Positions 8,284 to 15,834 of a stretch of 35,668 nt of DNA are shown piece after piece. This DNA is from Candidatus Nitrosopumilus sp. (GTDB taxonomy: Archaea; Thermoproteota; Nitrososphaeria; Nitrososphaerales; Nitrosopumilaceae), in the NCBI GenBank assembly GCA_029250275.1, contig JAPFBP010000011.1, forward strand, positions 1-35,668, written 5' to 3'. Below the pieces are notes generated by a model, which saw nothing but the letters and a program-made list of their open reading frames with translations, was not told the DNA's origin and ran no database searches. A program made the position numbers and the translations under genes. Within the stretch, counting starts at the first letter, position 1. The number at the start of each line of letters is the position of its first letter.

Positions 8284-8512
8284 AATATTCCCTGTTTATT
8301 CAAAATCTAATACTCTGTTTTAAATCTTGCAACAAAAAATGCGATCAAAACAAAGTTTGTTTTTATTATATTTTATTTTAAATTTTTCATTTCATTCGAT
8401 GGACATTGGACTTTCTTATTTTTATGAAAATTTTTAGAAAAATTATTTTTAAAAATGATTTGTGCAGATTTTAGTAAACGTTTTAACAGACATTTTACTT
8501 CCATTAACCATT

Positions 8513-9529
8513 ATGGGTGATATGCGTAAAGATTATGTTTCTGAACGTTTTATGATTGTCTCAAAAAAAGACGACAAAGTTATTGATCCAAAAAAATCCC
8601 CATTTGCTCCTGGTAATGAAGCAATGACAAATCCATCTGTTTTGTCTTTAGTTGAAAAAGAAGGCATGTTGCAGCGTCTTCAGGACAATGAAAATGATTA
8701 TGTTAAAGGCTGGGCTATACGTGTTTTTGAAAGTAAAAATCCTATTGTTTCAATTGAAACACAAAATTCTTTTAGTGAGAAACCTTTCTACAGTGAACCT
8801 GCATATGGTTACCATTACATTGTTGTTGCATCTCCAAATGAAAAAGATTCTTTTGCGACAATTGATCCTGATCAATGGTCTAATGTCTTAGTTGTTGTTC
8901 AAGATAGATTACGGTGGCTTTATACTCAAAAAGGTGTTACTTATGTTTCAATTTTTGGTGACCATGGAGATTTGGCTGGTAATACAAATCCACACCCTCA
9001 TTTGAATCTCATAACTTTCTCTACAATTCCTCCTGTTATTGAAATAGAAGCTGAAGCATCTCATAAAATTTCGAATGAAAAAGGAGTTTGTCCAATGTGT
9101 CAAACAGTAAATGAAGAAATTAGTGGTCCAAGACAGGTTCTTCAAACTGAAGGATTTATTGCATTTTGTCCCTGGGCACCTTCATACCCATATGAATTCT
9201 GGATATCTCCAAAAAAACACACTACTAGTTTTTCAAAAATTACTCAAAAAGAAATCAATGACTTATCCTTAATTTTGAGAGCGACACTTGGCGGTTTATC
9301 AAAAACTGTAAAGAACGTTTCATACAACCTAGTTTTTCATCTTTCTCCAGAAAAGAAAAACAGTCGACAAATTCATTGGCACATTGAAGTTTATCCTATT
9401 ACAAAATCCTGGTCTGGATTAGAACGTGGGTATGGGATTTTCTTAAATGATATCTCTCCTGAACAGGCTGCCGAAAAGCTTGGAGTGACTAGTAGAAAAG
9501 AATTAGCCAATTTAGTTGGCATTGTATGA
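8513..9529 (+). CDS. Galactose-1-phosphate uridylyltransferase-like HIT-superfamily protein
   Basis: Two HIT-like halves can be traced. The first ends with NPHPHLNL (residues 160-167 from the ATG at 8513), matching the GalT active-site HPHxQ except that the final Gln is replaced by Asn. The second contains a CPMC pair (193-196), SPKKHTTSF and HWHIEVYP (288-295). GalT moves UMP between hexose-1-phosphates through a His-linked intermediate; relatives act as nucleotide-sugar or dinucleotide phosphorylases. The altered Gln position makes the substrate uncertain. An in-frame GTG exists at 8462, but the ATG at 8513 or 8522 is preferred. Confidence 0.75.
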   Translation: MGDMRKDYVSERFMIVSKKDDKVIDPKKSPFAPGNEAMTNPSVLSLVEKEGMLQRLQDNENDYVKGWAIRVFESKNPIVSIETQNSFSEKPFYSEPAYGYHYIVVASPNEKDSFATIDPDQWSNVLVVVQDRLRWLYTQKGVTYVSIFGDHGDLAGNTNPHPHLNLITFSTIPPVIEIEAEASHKISNEKGVCPMCQTVNEEISGPRQVLQTEGFIAFCPWAPSYPYEFWISPKKHTTSFSKITQKEINDLSLILRATLGGLSKTVKNVSYNLVFHLSPEKKNSRQIHWHIEVYPITKSWSGLERGYGIFLNDISPEQAAEKLGVTSRKELANLVGIV

Positions 9530-9571
9530 TTTTTTGAATGATTTATTTATCAACTAGAATCTGTTAGACTT

Positions 9572-10012
9572 ATGGCAATAGAAAAATGGCTTGCAGTAAC
9601 TAGTGTTGCTTTATTTGCAATGTTTGCAGGTGAAATATTTTCAGTGTATAACTTTCTGATTAATATTCCTGACGATGATGCGTATTTGCAAGCTTTTTCA
9701 CCAAATGAAAAAATATTTCAATTCATTTCAATTGGTGTAGCTCCTGCTGGAATTTTAGCAGCAGTAGCATATATCATGTCAAAACAATATGGTTCAAAAC
9801 CTATTGGCAGTATGATAATCATTGGTGGCATAATTTTGTTAGTAGGAATGCTTGTATCTTATTCGTTAATCGATAACATTGATGATGTGTATCTTACCGA
9901 TATTGTAAAATTTACACCTCTACTGTTTATGGTTTTGTCTATTCCTGTAATTGTAGTTGGTGCTTATCTGATAAAACCCAAAAAGAGACGTCCAAAAAAA
10001 GAATTTTTTTAA
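9572..10012 (+). CDS. Membrane protein of unknown function, four predicted TM segments
   Basis: The 146-residue product has four hydrophobic segments at about 7-28, 50-69, 80-100 and 113-133. A loop with acidic DDDAY follows the first segment, and a very basic tail KPKKRRPKKEFF follows the last and should lie inside the cell. It starts with ATG 42 bases after the GalT-like gene and could be co-transcribed with it. Its last four bases overlap the convergent acetyltransferase gene. I recognise no family. Confidence 0.75.
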   Translation: MAIEKWLAVTSVALFAMFAGEIFSVYNFLINIPDDDAYLQAFSPNEKIFQFISIGVAPAGILAAVAYIMSKQYGSKPIGSMIIIGGIILLVGMLVSYSLIDNIDDVYLTDIVKFTPLLFMVLSIPVIVVGAYLIKPKKRRPKKEFF

Positions 10013-10446
10013 ATATTATCCAATCTTAATTCGTTAGATACTTGTTTGAAACCTAGTTTTTCATAAAATGGTTTAACATCGTCAGTGCAGTTTAGAATTG
10101 TCTTGTAACAGCCGTGTTTTTTTGCAATTTCAATAAGATGAATCATAATTTTTTCACCTATTTTTTGACCTTGAAATTCTTTATTGACTACTACGTCTTC
10201 AATATGCCCCACTAATCCTCCATTATGAATGAACTTTGATTCTATGATGAGAGTTGTAGATCCTACAATTTTACCATCTAATTCTGCAACGACTATAATG
10301 TGATCTGGATTAGTATTGATTTTCTCAAAAATTGTTTCTGCTTTGGATTTTTCGATATTGCTTGCTGGCTTTAATGAATCCAAAGATTTGAGAAATCCAT
10401 TCCAGATGTCTTCTTTTTTTAATTCTCTGATAATTAGATCATTCAT
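10009..10446 (-). CDS. GNAT acetyltransferase resembling glucosamine-6-phosphate N-acetyltransferase (GNA1)
   Basis: The 145 residues cover one GNAT domain. The stretch VGHIEDVVV (79-87), then GCYKTILNC (112-120) and PFYEKLGF (126-133), is strikingly close to eukaryotic GNA1, which acetylates glucosamine-6-phosphate with acetyl-CoA on the way to UDP-GlcNAc. The acetyl-CoA loop reads QGQKIG (92-97), where a Lys replaces the usual Gly. The gene sits 8 bases downstream of a sugar-phosphate nucleotidyltransferase, which fits a job in amino-sugar nucleotide synthesis. Family membership is clear; the exact substrate is inferred. Confidence 0.82.
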   Translation of the reverse strand: MNDLIIRELKKEDIWNGFLKSLDSLKPASNIEKSKAETIFEKINTNPDHIIVVAELDGKIVGSTTLIIESKFIHNGGLVGHIEDVVVNKEFQGQKIGEKIMIHLIEIAKKHGCYKTILNCTDDVKPFYEKLGFKQVSNELRLDNI

Positions 10447-10454
10447 TTTTATTT

Positions 10455-11156
10455 TCAGATCTTTCCAAGTTTTTGAATATGTTCCTGATATGCTTTTTTA
10501 TATGATGTTTTATTTCCTATATCTGTAAATCCTTTTTTTGTAATGAAACTGTTGATTAGTTTTTTCCTATTCATGGCTTTCTTAATCAGATCGTCCATTC
10601 CATATGGTTTATTTTTTGGAATTAGACTAAACACATCTGGTTCCATAACATAACACCCCATGTTCACATTTGCCTTAATCTCTGGTTTTTCATTCCAACG
10701 TAACACTTTACCTGTTTTTGAAGTATCTATAACTCCGTAATCTAAATTTGTTTTGTATTCATTTAGACTCATGGTAACAAATGCTTTTTTCACTTTATGT
10801 TGTTTTATCATATTTCTAAGACTAAAATCAAAAATTGAATCTCCATACATACAAACAAAAGTACCATTGATAAATTTCTCTGCAGTTTTTAGTTGACCTG
10901 CAGTTGCCAGTGGTTTACTTGATACTGCATATTCTATATTTACTCCAAATTTCTTCCCCTCTTCAAAATAATCTTCAATTGTCTTTCTAAGATGACTTAC
11001 ACACAAAACTATTGATTTTATTCCATTTTTCTTTGTCCAATCAATAAGATGTTCTAGAATTGGTTTTTCACCTAATGGTAACATTGGTTTTGGAAGAAAT
11101 GTGGTGTATGGTAGTAGTCTTTTTCCTAATCCACCAGCTAAAATTACTGCTTTCAC
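10455..11156 (-). CDS. Sugar-phosphate nucleotidyltransferase
   Basis: The N-terminus has the nucleotidyltransferase signature AVILAGGLGKRLLPYT followed by LPKPMLPLGEKPI, which bind the NTP and the sugar phosphate. A metal-binding YGDSIFD occurs near residues 104-110. The family makes NDP-sugars such as UDP-GlcNAc, GDP-mannose or dTDP-glucose. At 233 residues it has only the catalytic domain, with no left-handed beta-helix acetyltransferase domain like that of GlmU. That activity may be supplied by the GNA1-like gene directly downstream. The start is GTG at 11156. Confidence 0.88.
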   Translation of the reverse strand: MKAVILAGGLGKRLLPYTTFLPKPMLPLGEKPILEHLIDWTKKNGIKSIVLCVSHLRKTIEDYFEEGKKFGVNIEYAVSSKPLATAGQLKTAEKFINGTFVCMYGDSIFDFSLRNMIKQHKVKKAFVTMSLNEYKTNLDYGVIDTSKTGKVLRWNEKPEIKANVNMGCYVMEPDVFSLIPKNKPYGMDDLIKKAMNRKKLINSFITKKGFTDIGNKTSYKKAYQEHIQKLGKI

Positions 11157-11214
11157 AAATTCTATTTGAGATATGTCTATTTATGTTCAAGGATGATTTT
11201 AGACTAGAATCCTC

Positions 11215-12513
11215 TTATGTAATTTTTAATAATTTATTCAATATACTTTTTGGTGTATCTCCAAAAATTATGATCATAGGTTCTTTACCAAAATCTCCTT
11301 TATGAAAAATTATATCTGGAGGCACTTGTAAATTTTTAATTGCATTTTTAATTCCCCATTCTATAGTTGAACCTTTATTTTTTATATTACTTGGTTCACT
11401 GGTTCTATCGTAACTTGAGACTATTAATTTCAATTTTTTTATTTTAGATATGCTTGAATTTTGATATTTTATATTTACTGCAGAATAAATTTTTGGAAAT
11501 TTTTTATTTACTATTAGCAATGCAGTTGCAACATGTTTTGAACCTCCATATGTTAGGTTGCCTGCAATTATGACTTTTTTCCCTGTCTTTACTATTCTTC
11601 CAGATATTCCTAGAATGTCTTTTATTGATTTTGGTCTTTGTTTAGAATATACAAAATTTGTTTGACACTCTGGAATATTTTTATAAATATTTTTTATTTC
11701 TATAAATTCATTAATTGCACGTGATAATTCTGAATTGATTTTATCTTGATTTTGAATATTTGTAATCTTAATTCCATTTCCTACTTTTTTTGCATTTTTA
11801 ATCGAATTGTAAGTAAACTCTTTTGCAAATTTTACTGATTCATGTATTGTTTTATTACTTGAAATTGCAAATATCATGGCTGCTGAATAATTACATCCAC
11901 TTCCATGGTTAGTATTGACAATTTTATCTCCTGAAATCAAATATTTTGTGTTTTTTTCTAAAACAAAATCTACTATTTTGTTATTTTTTCCTTCAATTCC
12001 AGTAATGACTACATTTTTCGCTCCCATTTTTTGAATAATTTTTGCAGTTTTATCTATGGTGTTTTTTGAATTTACTTTAGTTTTTGATAATATTTCAGCC
12101 TCAAATTTGTTTGGAGTGATAACTGTTGCAAGTGGAATTATGTATTTTTTAAAATCAACCAGTGCTAATTTTTCTATCAAATCTCCACCTGTTGTTGATT
12201 TGATTACTGGATCTACGACTATTGGAATTTTTAATTTTTTTAATTGTTGATACAAAGTTTTAATTATTTCCGAATTATACACCATCCCAATTTTTATTCC
12301 ATCAATTTTAAAATCAGATAATACTGATTCTAGTTGATTTTTTAGAATTTTTTTTGATACGGGCTCAATCATTCCAAAACTTGTTGTATTCTGACCTGTA
12401 ATTGCTGTGATTACTGTTAATGCATGTGCGTTAAATTCCGAAAATACTTTAACATCACTTTGAATTCCTGCCCCTGATGAAGGATCAGATCCTCCAATAG
12501 AAAGTAAATTCAT
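11215..12513 (-). CDS. thiDN: Bifunctional HMP/HMP-P kinase and ThiN thiamine-phosphate synthase
   Basis: Residues 1 to about 258 are ThiD, a ribokinase-like kinase that phosphorylates hydroxymethylpyrimidine twice. Evidence is GGSDPSSGAGIQSD near the start and NTNHGSGCNYSAA (the anion hole and catalytic region) near 200. Residues from about 265 to 432 are ThiN, the archaeal thiamine-phosphate synthase unrelated to ThiE, with GNLTYGGSKHVATALL, SYDRTSEPS and HKGDFGKEPMIIIFG. The fusion is well known in archaea. ThiC, which makes its substrate, lies close by on the other strand. Its ATG faces the 12.6 kb small genes. Confidence 0.94.
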   Translation of the reverse strand: MNLLSIGGSDPSSGAGIQSDVKVFSEFNAHALTVITAITGQNTTSFGMIEPVSKKILKNQLESVLSDFKIDGIKIGMVYNSEIIKTLYQQLKKLKIPIVVDPVIKSTTGGDLIEKLALVDFKKYIIPLATVITPNKFEAEILSKTKVNSKNTIDKTAKIIQKMGAKNVVITGIEGKNNKIVDFVLEKNTKYLISGDKIVNTNHGSGCNYSAAMIFAISSNKTIHESVKFAKEFTYNSIKNAKKVGNGIKITNIQNQDKINSELSRAINEFIEIKNIYKNIPECQTNFVYSKQRPKSIKDILGISGRIVKTGKKVIIAGNLTYGGSKHVATALLIVNKKFPKIYSAVNIKYQNSSISKIKKLKLIVSSYDRTSEPSNIKNKGSTIEWGIKNAIKNLQVPPDIIFHKGDFGKEPMIIIFGDTPKSILNKLLKIT

Positions 12514-12580
12514 TACATTTTCTTGACTCCTAGTACTAATCTGCTTTTCCTTTTTTTGGTATTGGATTTTATAATATCTC

Positions 12581-12591
12581 TTTTATATTTG
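12581..12591 (+). promoter_or_regulatory. TATA box for the small zinc-ribbon gene
   Basis: The stretch ttttatatttg is centred 25 bases before the ATG at 12611, the spacing expected when an archaeal transcript starts at or within a base or two of the start codon. This spacing decides for the ATG at 12611 over the adjoining TTG at 12608. Confidence 0.55.
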
Positions 12592-12610
12592 AAATATACC
12601 TTTTGGATTG

Positions 12611-12802
12611 ATGACAAAAATACCAATGGTCGATGACATTGTACCTGAAATTTTACAGTGTACTACTTGCTTATTACCAATGCAATATCAAACCATTAAA
12701 GACGGTAAGTTTTTGTGGCAATGTTTTAAATGTGCAAAACAATATCTTATCTCTAAAAATATGGACGATGATATCGAAGAGAGTTGGAGTCCTCCACGAT
12801 AA
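12611..12802 (+). CDS. Small zinc-ribbon protein (63 aa)
   Basis: Two Cys pairs, CTTC near residue 17 and CFKC near 38, spaced by about 18 residues, form a zinc ribbon of the kind seen in small archaeal transcription- or ribosome-associated proteins. The C-terminal end is acidic (MDDDIEESWS). The stop codon overlaps the ATG of the next small gene (TAATG), so the two are translated as a unit. No specific function can be given. Confidence 0.75.
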   Translation: MTKIPMVDDIVPEILQCTTCLLPMQYQTIKDGKFLWQCFKCAKQYLISKNMDDDIEESWSPPR

Positions 12803-13026
12803 TGAGTTCTTCTGAAATAGATTTACTTAAATCTGAAAATTTGAAACTTCGAAATTACATTTCTTTAGTTAATGCCGAAATTGAATTGTCTCAACGTCTC
12901 AATGAAATTAAACAAAACTTTGCAAATTCATCTGATTCTGAGCACATCACTAAGCCTATTTTGGATAGAATTTCTAAAATAATGTACGAAAAATCTATTT
13001 TTGAAAATGAATTGAAATTAATTTAA
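12802..13026 (+). CDS. Small coiled-coil protein (74 aa)
   Basis: The ATG at 12802 overlaps the preceding stop, so this is the second gene of a two-gene unit. The sequence is highly helical, with heptad-like spacing of Leu and Ile (LLKSENLKLRNYISLVNAE near residues 7-25), consistent with a short coiled coil. It has no cysteines and no membrane segment. A longer in-frame start at 12784 would reach back into the neighbour and is less likely. The partner may be the zinc-ribbon protein encoded just upstream. Confidence 0.65.
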   Translation: MSSSEIDLLKSENLKLRNYISLVNAEIELSQRLNEIKQNFANSSDSEHITKPILDRISKIMYEKSIFENELKLI

Positions 13027-13030
13027 ATGA

Positions 13031-13168
13031 TTATGATGATGTTTGAGTGACACAATCAAAAGAACAAAATTCGTCTTTCATGCTGAAGAATTCTCTACTA
13101 CAATGTCTGCATTCTCGACTTGTTCTCACGTAATCTATATCGCATTTATGGCATAAAAGATCGATCAT
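13031..13168 (-). CDS. Small Cys-rich zinc-finger protein (45 aa)
   Basis: On the minus strand an ATG at 13168 opens a 45-codon frame ending in TAA at 13031-13033. It has three CxxC or CxxxC pairs: CHKC (6-9), CRHC (20-23) and CSFDC (35-39). Six cysteines this regularly placed in 45 residues are very unlikely by chance and point to one or two zinc sites. The gene sits tail to tail with the coiled-coil gene, 4 bases apart, and head to head with thiC across about 90 bases, where a TATA-like ttaatatagt region could serve either direction. Confidence 0.68.
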   Translation of the reverse strand: MIDLLCHKCDIDYVRTSRECRHCSREFFSMKDEFCSFDCVTQTSS

Positions 13169-13261
13169 ATTTCTTAATATAGTATTAAAAAATATTTTTG
13201 CGATCAATATTTTTTATGTTTTAGACTATTGTTTAAATCAGGTAAAAACATAGATTACATT

Positions 13262-14590
13262 ATGGCTACTCAAATGACTTCGGCTCGACGTGGTGTTGCA
13301 ACTGATGAAATGAAACAAGTTGCAAAAGATGAGGACGTATCACTTGAATGGTTACTTCCTAAAATCGCAAAGGGTTCAATAATTATCCCGAGTAATAATG
13401 TAAGATCTCAAAAAATTCATAATGTTGGAATTGGCAAAGGTTTGAAAACTAAAGTTAATGTAAACATTGGGACTTCTACATTAAATGTAAACATTGAGGA
13501 AGAAGTTGAAAAAGCAAAAGTAGCAGTAAAATATCATGCAGATACTATAATGGATCTTAGTGATGGCGGAGATGTTAAAAAAATTCGTCAGACGCTTTTA
13601 GAAGCTGCACCTATAACTTTTGGAACTGTTCCAATCTATGAGGCTTACAACCATGGTATAGAAGTTCACAAAAATCCTTTGAATTTAACTGAAGATGATT
13701 ATCTAAATGCATTTGAAAATAATGCAAAAGATGGTGTTGATTACACTACAATTCACTGTGGTATTACAAAAGATATCGCAAAAAGAATTCTCAAAGTGCA
13801 AAGATATGGTGGTGTTGTAAGTAAGGGTGGAACCATTACTGCTGCATGGATGTTAAAACATGATAAGGAAAATCCATACTTGACTCATTATGATTATCTG
13901 ATGGAGATTGCTAAAAAATATGATGTTACATTTAGCCTTGGAGATGCACTAAGACCCGGCTCAATTTTAGATTCTCATGATGAATTACAAGTTCAAGAAA
14001 TGATTAACATCTCTCGATTAACAAAACGTGCACATGCACATGATATTCAAGTGATGGTGGAAGGTCCTGGTCATGTTCCACTAAATGAAGTCGCTGCAAA
14101 TGTAAGATTAGCAAAAGCACTAATTGGCGATGTTCCATATTATGTTCTAGGCCCATTAGTTACAGATATTGCATCCGGGCATGATCATATTGCAAGTGCG
14201 ATTGGTGCAGCTATTTCTGCAAGTGAAGGTGTAGATCTTTTATGTTATCTTACACCATCTGAACATTTAGCATTACCAAATGCAGAAGAAGTAAAGGCTG
14301 GATTGATTGCATATAGAATTGCAGCCCATGCAGGAGATCTTGTAAAGATTCGTGATAAAGTTATCAAATGGGATATGGAAATGACTGAAGCTAGACGTAC
14401 TTTGAATTGGGAAAAGCAAATTGCATTATCTATTGATCCTGAAGAGGCTGCAAAAATTCACAGCAGAACCGGACAACATGCTGGTAATAATGTACCTTGT
14501 ACTATGTGTGGTGGTGCTTGTGTCTATATTATGTTGCCACAACAGAAAAAATACGATAAAAATAATGAAAATTTACAACAAGTTGAATAA
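13262..14590 (+). CDS. thiC: Phosphomethylpyrimidine synthase ThiC
   Basis: ThiC is a radical-SAM enzyme that rearranges aminoimidazole ribotide into hydroxymethylpyrimidine phosphate. Typical blocks are GTVPIYEA, the FTTIHCG-like DYTTIHCGIT, SLGDALRPGS, MVEGPGHVPL and YVLGPLVTDIASGHDHI. The C-terminal iron-sulfur site reads CTMCGGAC (Cys413, 416, 420), the shorter spacing I associate with archaeal ThiC. The 442 residues starting at MATQMTSARRG are preferred; an in-frame TTG 33 bases earlier is less plausible. It supplies HMP-P to ThiDN, encoded about 0.7 kb away on the other strand. No thiamine riboswitch was seen upstream. Confidence 0.96.
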   Translation: MATQMTSARRGVATDEMKQVAKDEDVSLEWLLPKIAKGSIIIPSNNVRSQKIHNVGIGKGLKTKVNVNIGTSTLNVNIEEEVEKAKVAVKYHADTIMDLSDGGDVKKIRQTLLEAAPITFGTVPIYEAYNHGIEVHKNPLNLTEDDYLNAFENNAKDGVDYTTIHCGITKDIAKRILKVQRYGGVVSKGGTITAAWMLKHDKENPYLTHYDYLMEIAKKYDVTFSLGDALRPGSILDSHDELQVQEMINISRLTKRAHAHDIQVMVEGPGHVPLNEVAANVRLAKALIGDVPYYVLGPLVTDIASGHDHIASAIGAAISASEGVDLLCYLTPSEHLALPNAEEVKAGLIAYRIAAHAGDLVKIRDKVIKWDMEMTEARRTLNWEKQIALSIDPEEAAKIHSRTGQHAGNNVPCTMCGGACVYIMLPQQKKYDKNNENLQQVE

Positions 14591-14977
14591 TACTTTTTGA
14601 AGACTTGGAACAGTTTCATAATTTTCTAATTCTTTAATGTTAATCCATTTGAAATCTGAATTTTCCCAGTTTAGTATGATTTTTGGATTATTTGCTTCAA
14701 ATAAAAATGGAAATATTTCCCATTCATGATTTTTGTATTGAGGTGAGATAACTCTCATTTCTTCAGTTGTTTTGATTAGATTGATCTTATTTTCTGTAAT
14801 TCCAACTTCTTCAAAAATTTCAATTTTTGCTCTAGTAAGAGGGTCTTCATTGTTTTCTATAATTCCACTTATACCTGCCCACAATCCTTTCATGGATTTT
14901 ACTTTGTCACTTCGTTTTAAAATCAATAATTTGTCATTATCTCTAATGAATGATGTAACAATCTTTGTAGCGCGCAT
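14573..14977 (-). CDS. Nudix hydrolase with an altered Nudix box
   Basis: The protein is 134 residues long. The Nudix box starts at Gly38 and runs GIIENNEDP...EIFEEVGI, with Glu44, Glu53, Glu56 and Glu57 in place. The Arg before the first catalytic Glu is Ile52. Nudix enzymes cleave nucleoside diphosphate linked compounds. The metal-binding glutamates remain, so activity is still possible. It lies 5 bases downstream of tyrA and so is probably the last gene of the aromatic amino-acid transcript. Its 3' end overlaps thiC by 18 bases tail to tail. The substrate is unknown. Confidence 0.85.
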   Translation of the reverse strand: MRATKIVTSFIRDNDKLLILKRSDKVKSMKGLWAGISGIIENNEDPLTRAKIEIFEEVGITENKINLIKTTEEMRVISPQYKNHEWEIFPFLFEANNPKIILNWENSDFKWINIKELENYETVPSLQKVLFNLL

Positions 14978-14982
14978 GTCGA

Positions 14983-15834
14983 CTATTTTTCAACTGCTTT
15001 TACCATTTTTGTCATTCTTTTGTAGGATTCAGTAACATCAGTGTGTTGGGCTAGTCTTTCTTGACATTCTTTGATGTAATTTATTACTTCTTCGGTCTTT
15101 GATTCTTGAACAGATGTTAGCAGTCTGCCAATATCTTTCCAAAACTCTTCTGCTACTCTACGAATTTCTGGGTTTGCAATGATTGTCTCAATTAGTTCTG
15201 GAGATTCTGTCATGATACTTTCTGCCAATGTTTTTTGAACTCTGAAAGTTGTACCTGACATTTTTTCTGTAAGATTTATTTTTTCATCTTTTGAAATTAT
15301 GTTTGCAAAAACTAAATTCATTAAATGTGTTAATCCTAAAATTACGGCAATTTTTTTGTCATGTTCCACTGCATCTATTGTGACAAAGTTTGCTCCTGGG
15401 AATAATTCTTTTGCAACAGTTAATTCATTTTTAGCATCTTTGATTGGAACTGAAATAATGTTTTGACCCTTTATTGTTTTGGTTCCTGGACCAAACATCG
15501 GATGGATGCAAATTGGATTAATTTTTGCTGGCATTTTTGATAATGATGAAACTACTTTAGATTTTTCCGATGAAATTTCAATAAGATACGTTCCACGTTT
15601 CATCTCTTTTGCAATTAATCTAATTATCTCAGGGGTTCTTCTTGTTGGTGTGCATAAAACAACATAATCTGCATTCAAAATTCCCCCAACTAGTGATTCT
15701 GCTACGATAATATCTTTTAACATTATTTTGATTTCAGAGTCATAACCTGTTACTTCATATCCTTGGCTTTTAAAATATTTTGAAAACCATTGTCCCATTT
15801 GACCTCCGGCTCCAATTATTGTAGCCTTTTTCAT
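14983..15834 (-). CDS. tyrA: Prephenate dehydrogenase
   Basis: TyrA oxidatively decarboxylates prephenate (or arogenate) to the tyrosine precursor using NAD(P). The Rossmann loop IIGAGGQMGQWFSKYF (7-22) is followed by YDSE, with the acidic residue ending strand 2. The region NPICIHPMFGPG (about 130-141) is the conserved substrate His-Pro motif of the family. The 283 residues match archaeal TyrA. No ACT domain is present, so feedback control through one is not expected. Its ATG overlaps the preceding aminotransferase stop by four bases (ATGA). Confidence 0.92.
   Translation of the reverse strand: MKKATIIGAGGQMGQWFSKYFKSQGYEVTGYDSEIKIMLKDIIVAESLVGGILNADYVVLCTPTRRTPEIIRLIAKEMKRGTYLIEISSEKSKVVSSLSKMPAKINPICIHPMFGPGTKTIKGQNIISVPIKDAKNELTVAKELFPGANFVTIDAVEHDKKIAVILGLTHLMNLVFANIISKDEKINLTEKMSGTTFRVQKTLAESIMTESPELIETIIANPEIRRVAEEFWKDIGRLLTSVQESKTEEVINYIKECQERLAQHTDVTESYKRMTKMVKAVEK

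Noticed and set aside
13169-13261. Possible thiamine riboswitch before thiC
   Set aside because: No CTGAGA-type core or matching helices; the gap is too short and AT-rich, and thiC seems to start near its TATA box.
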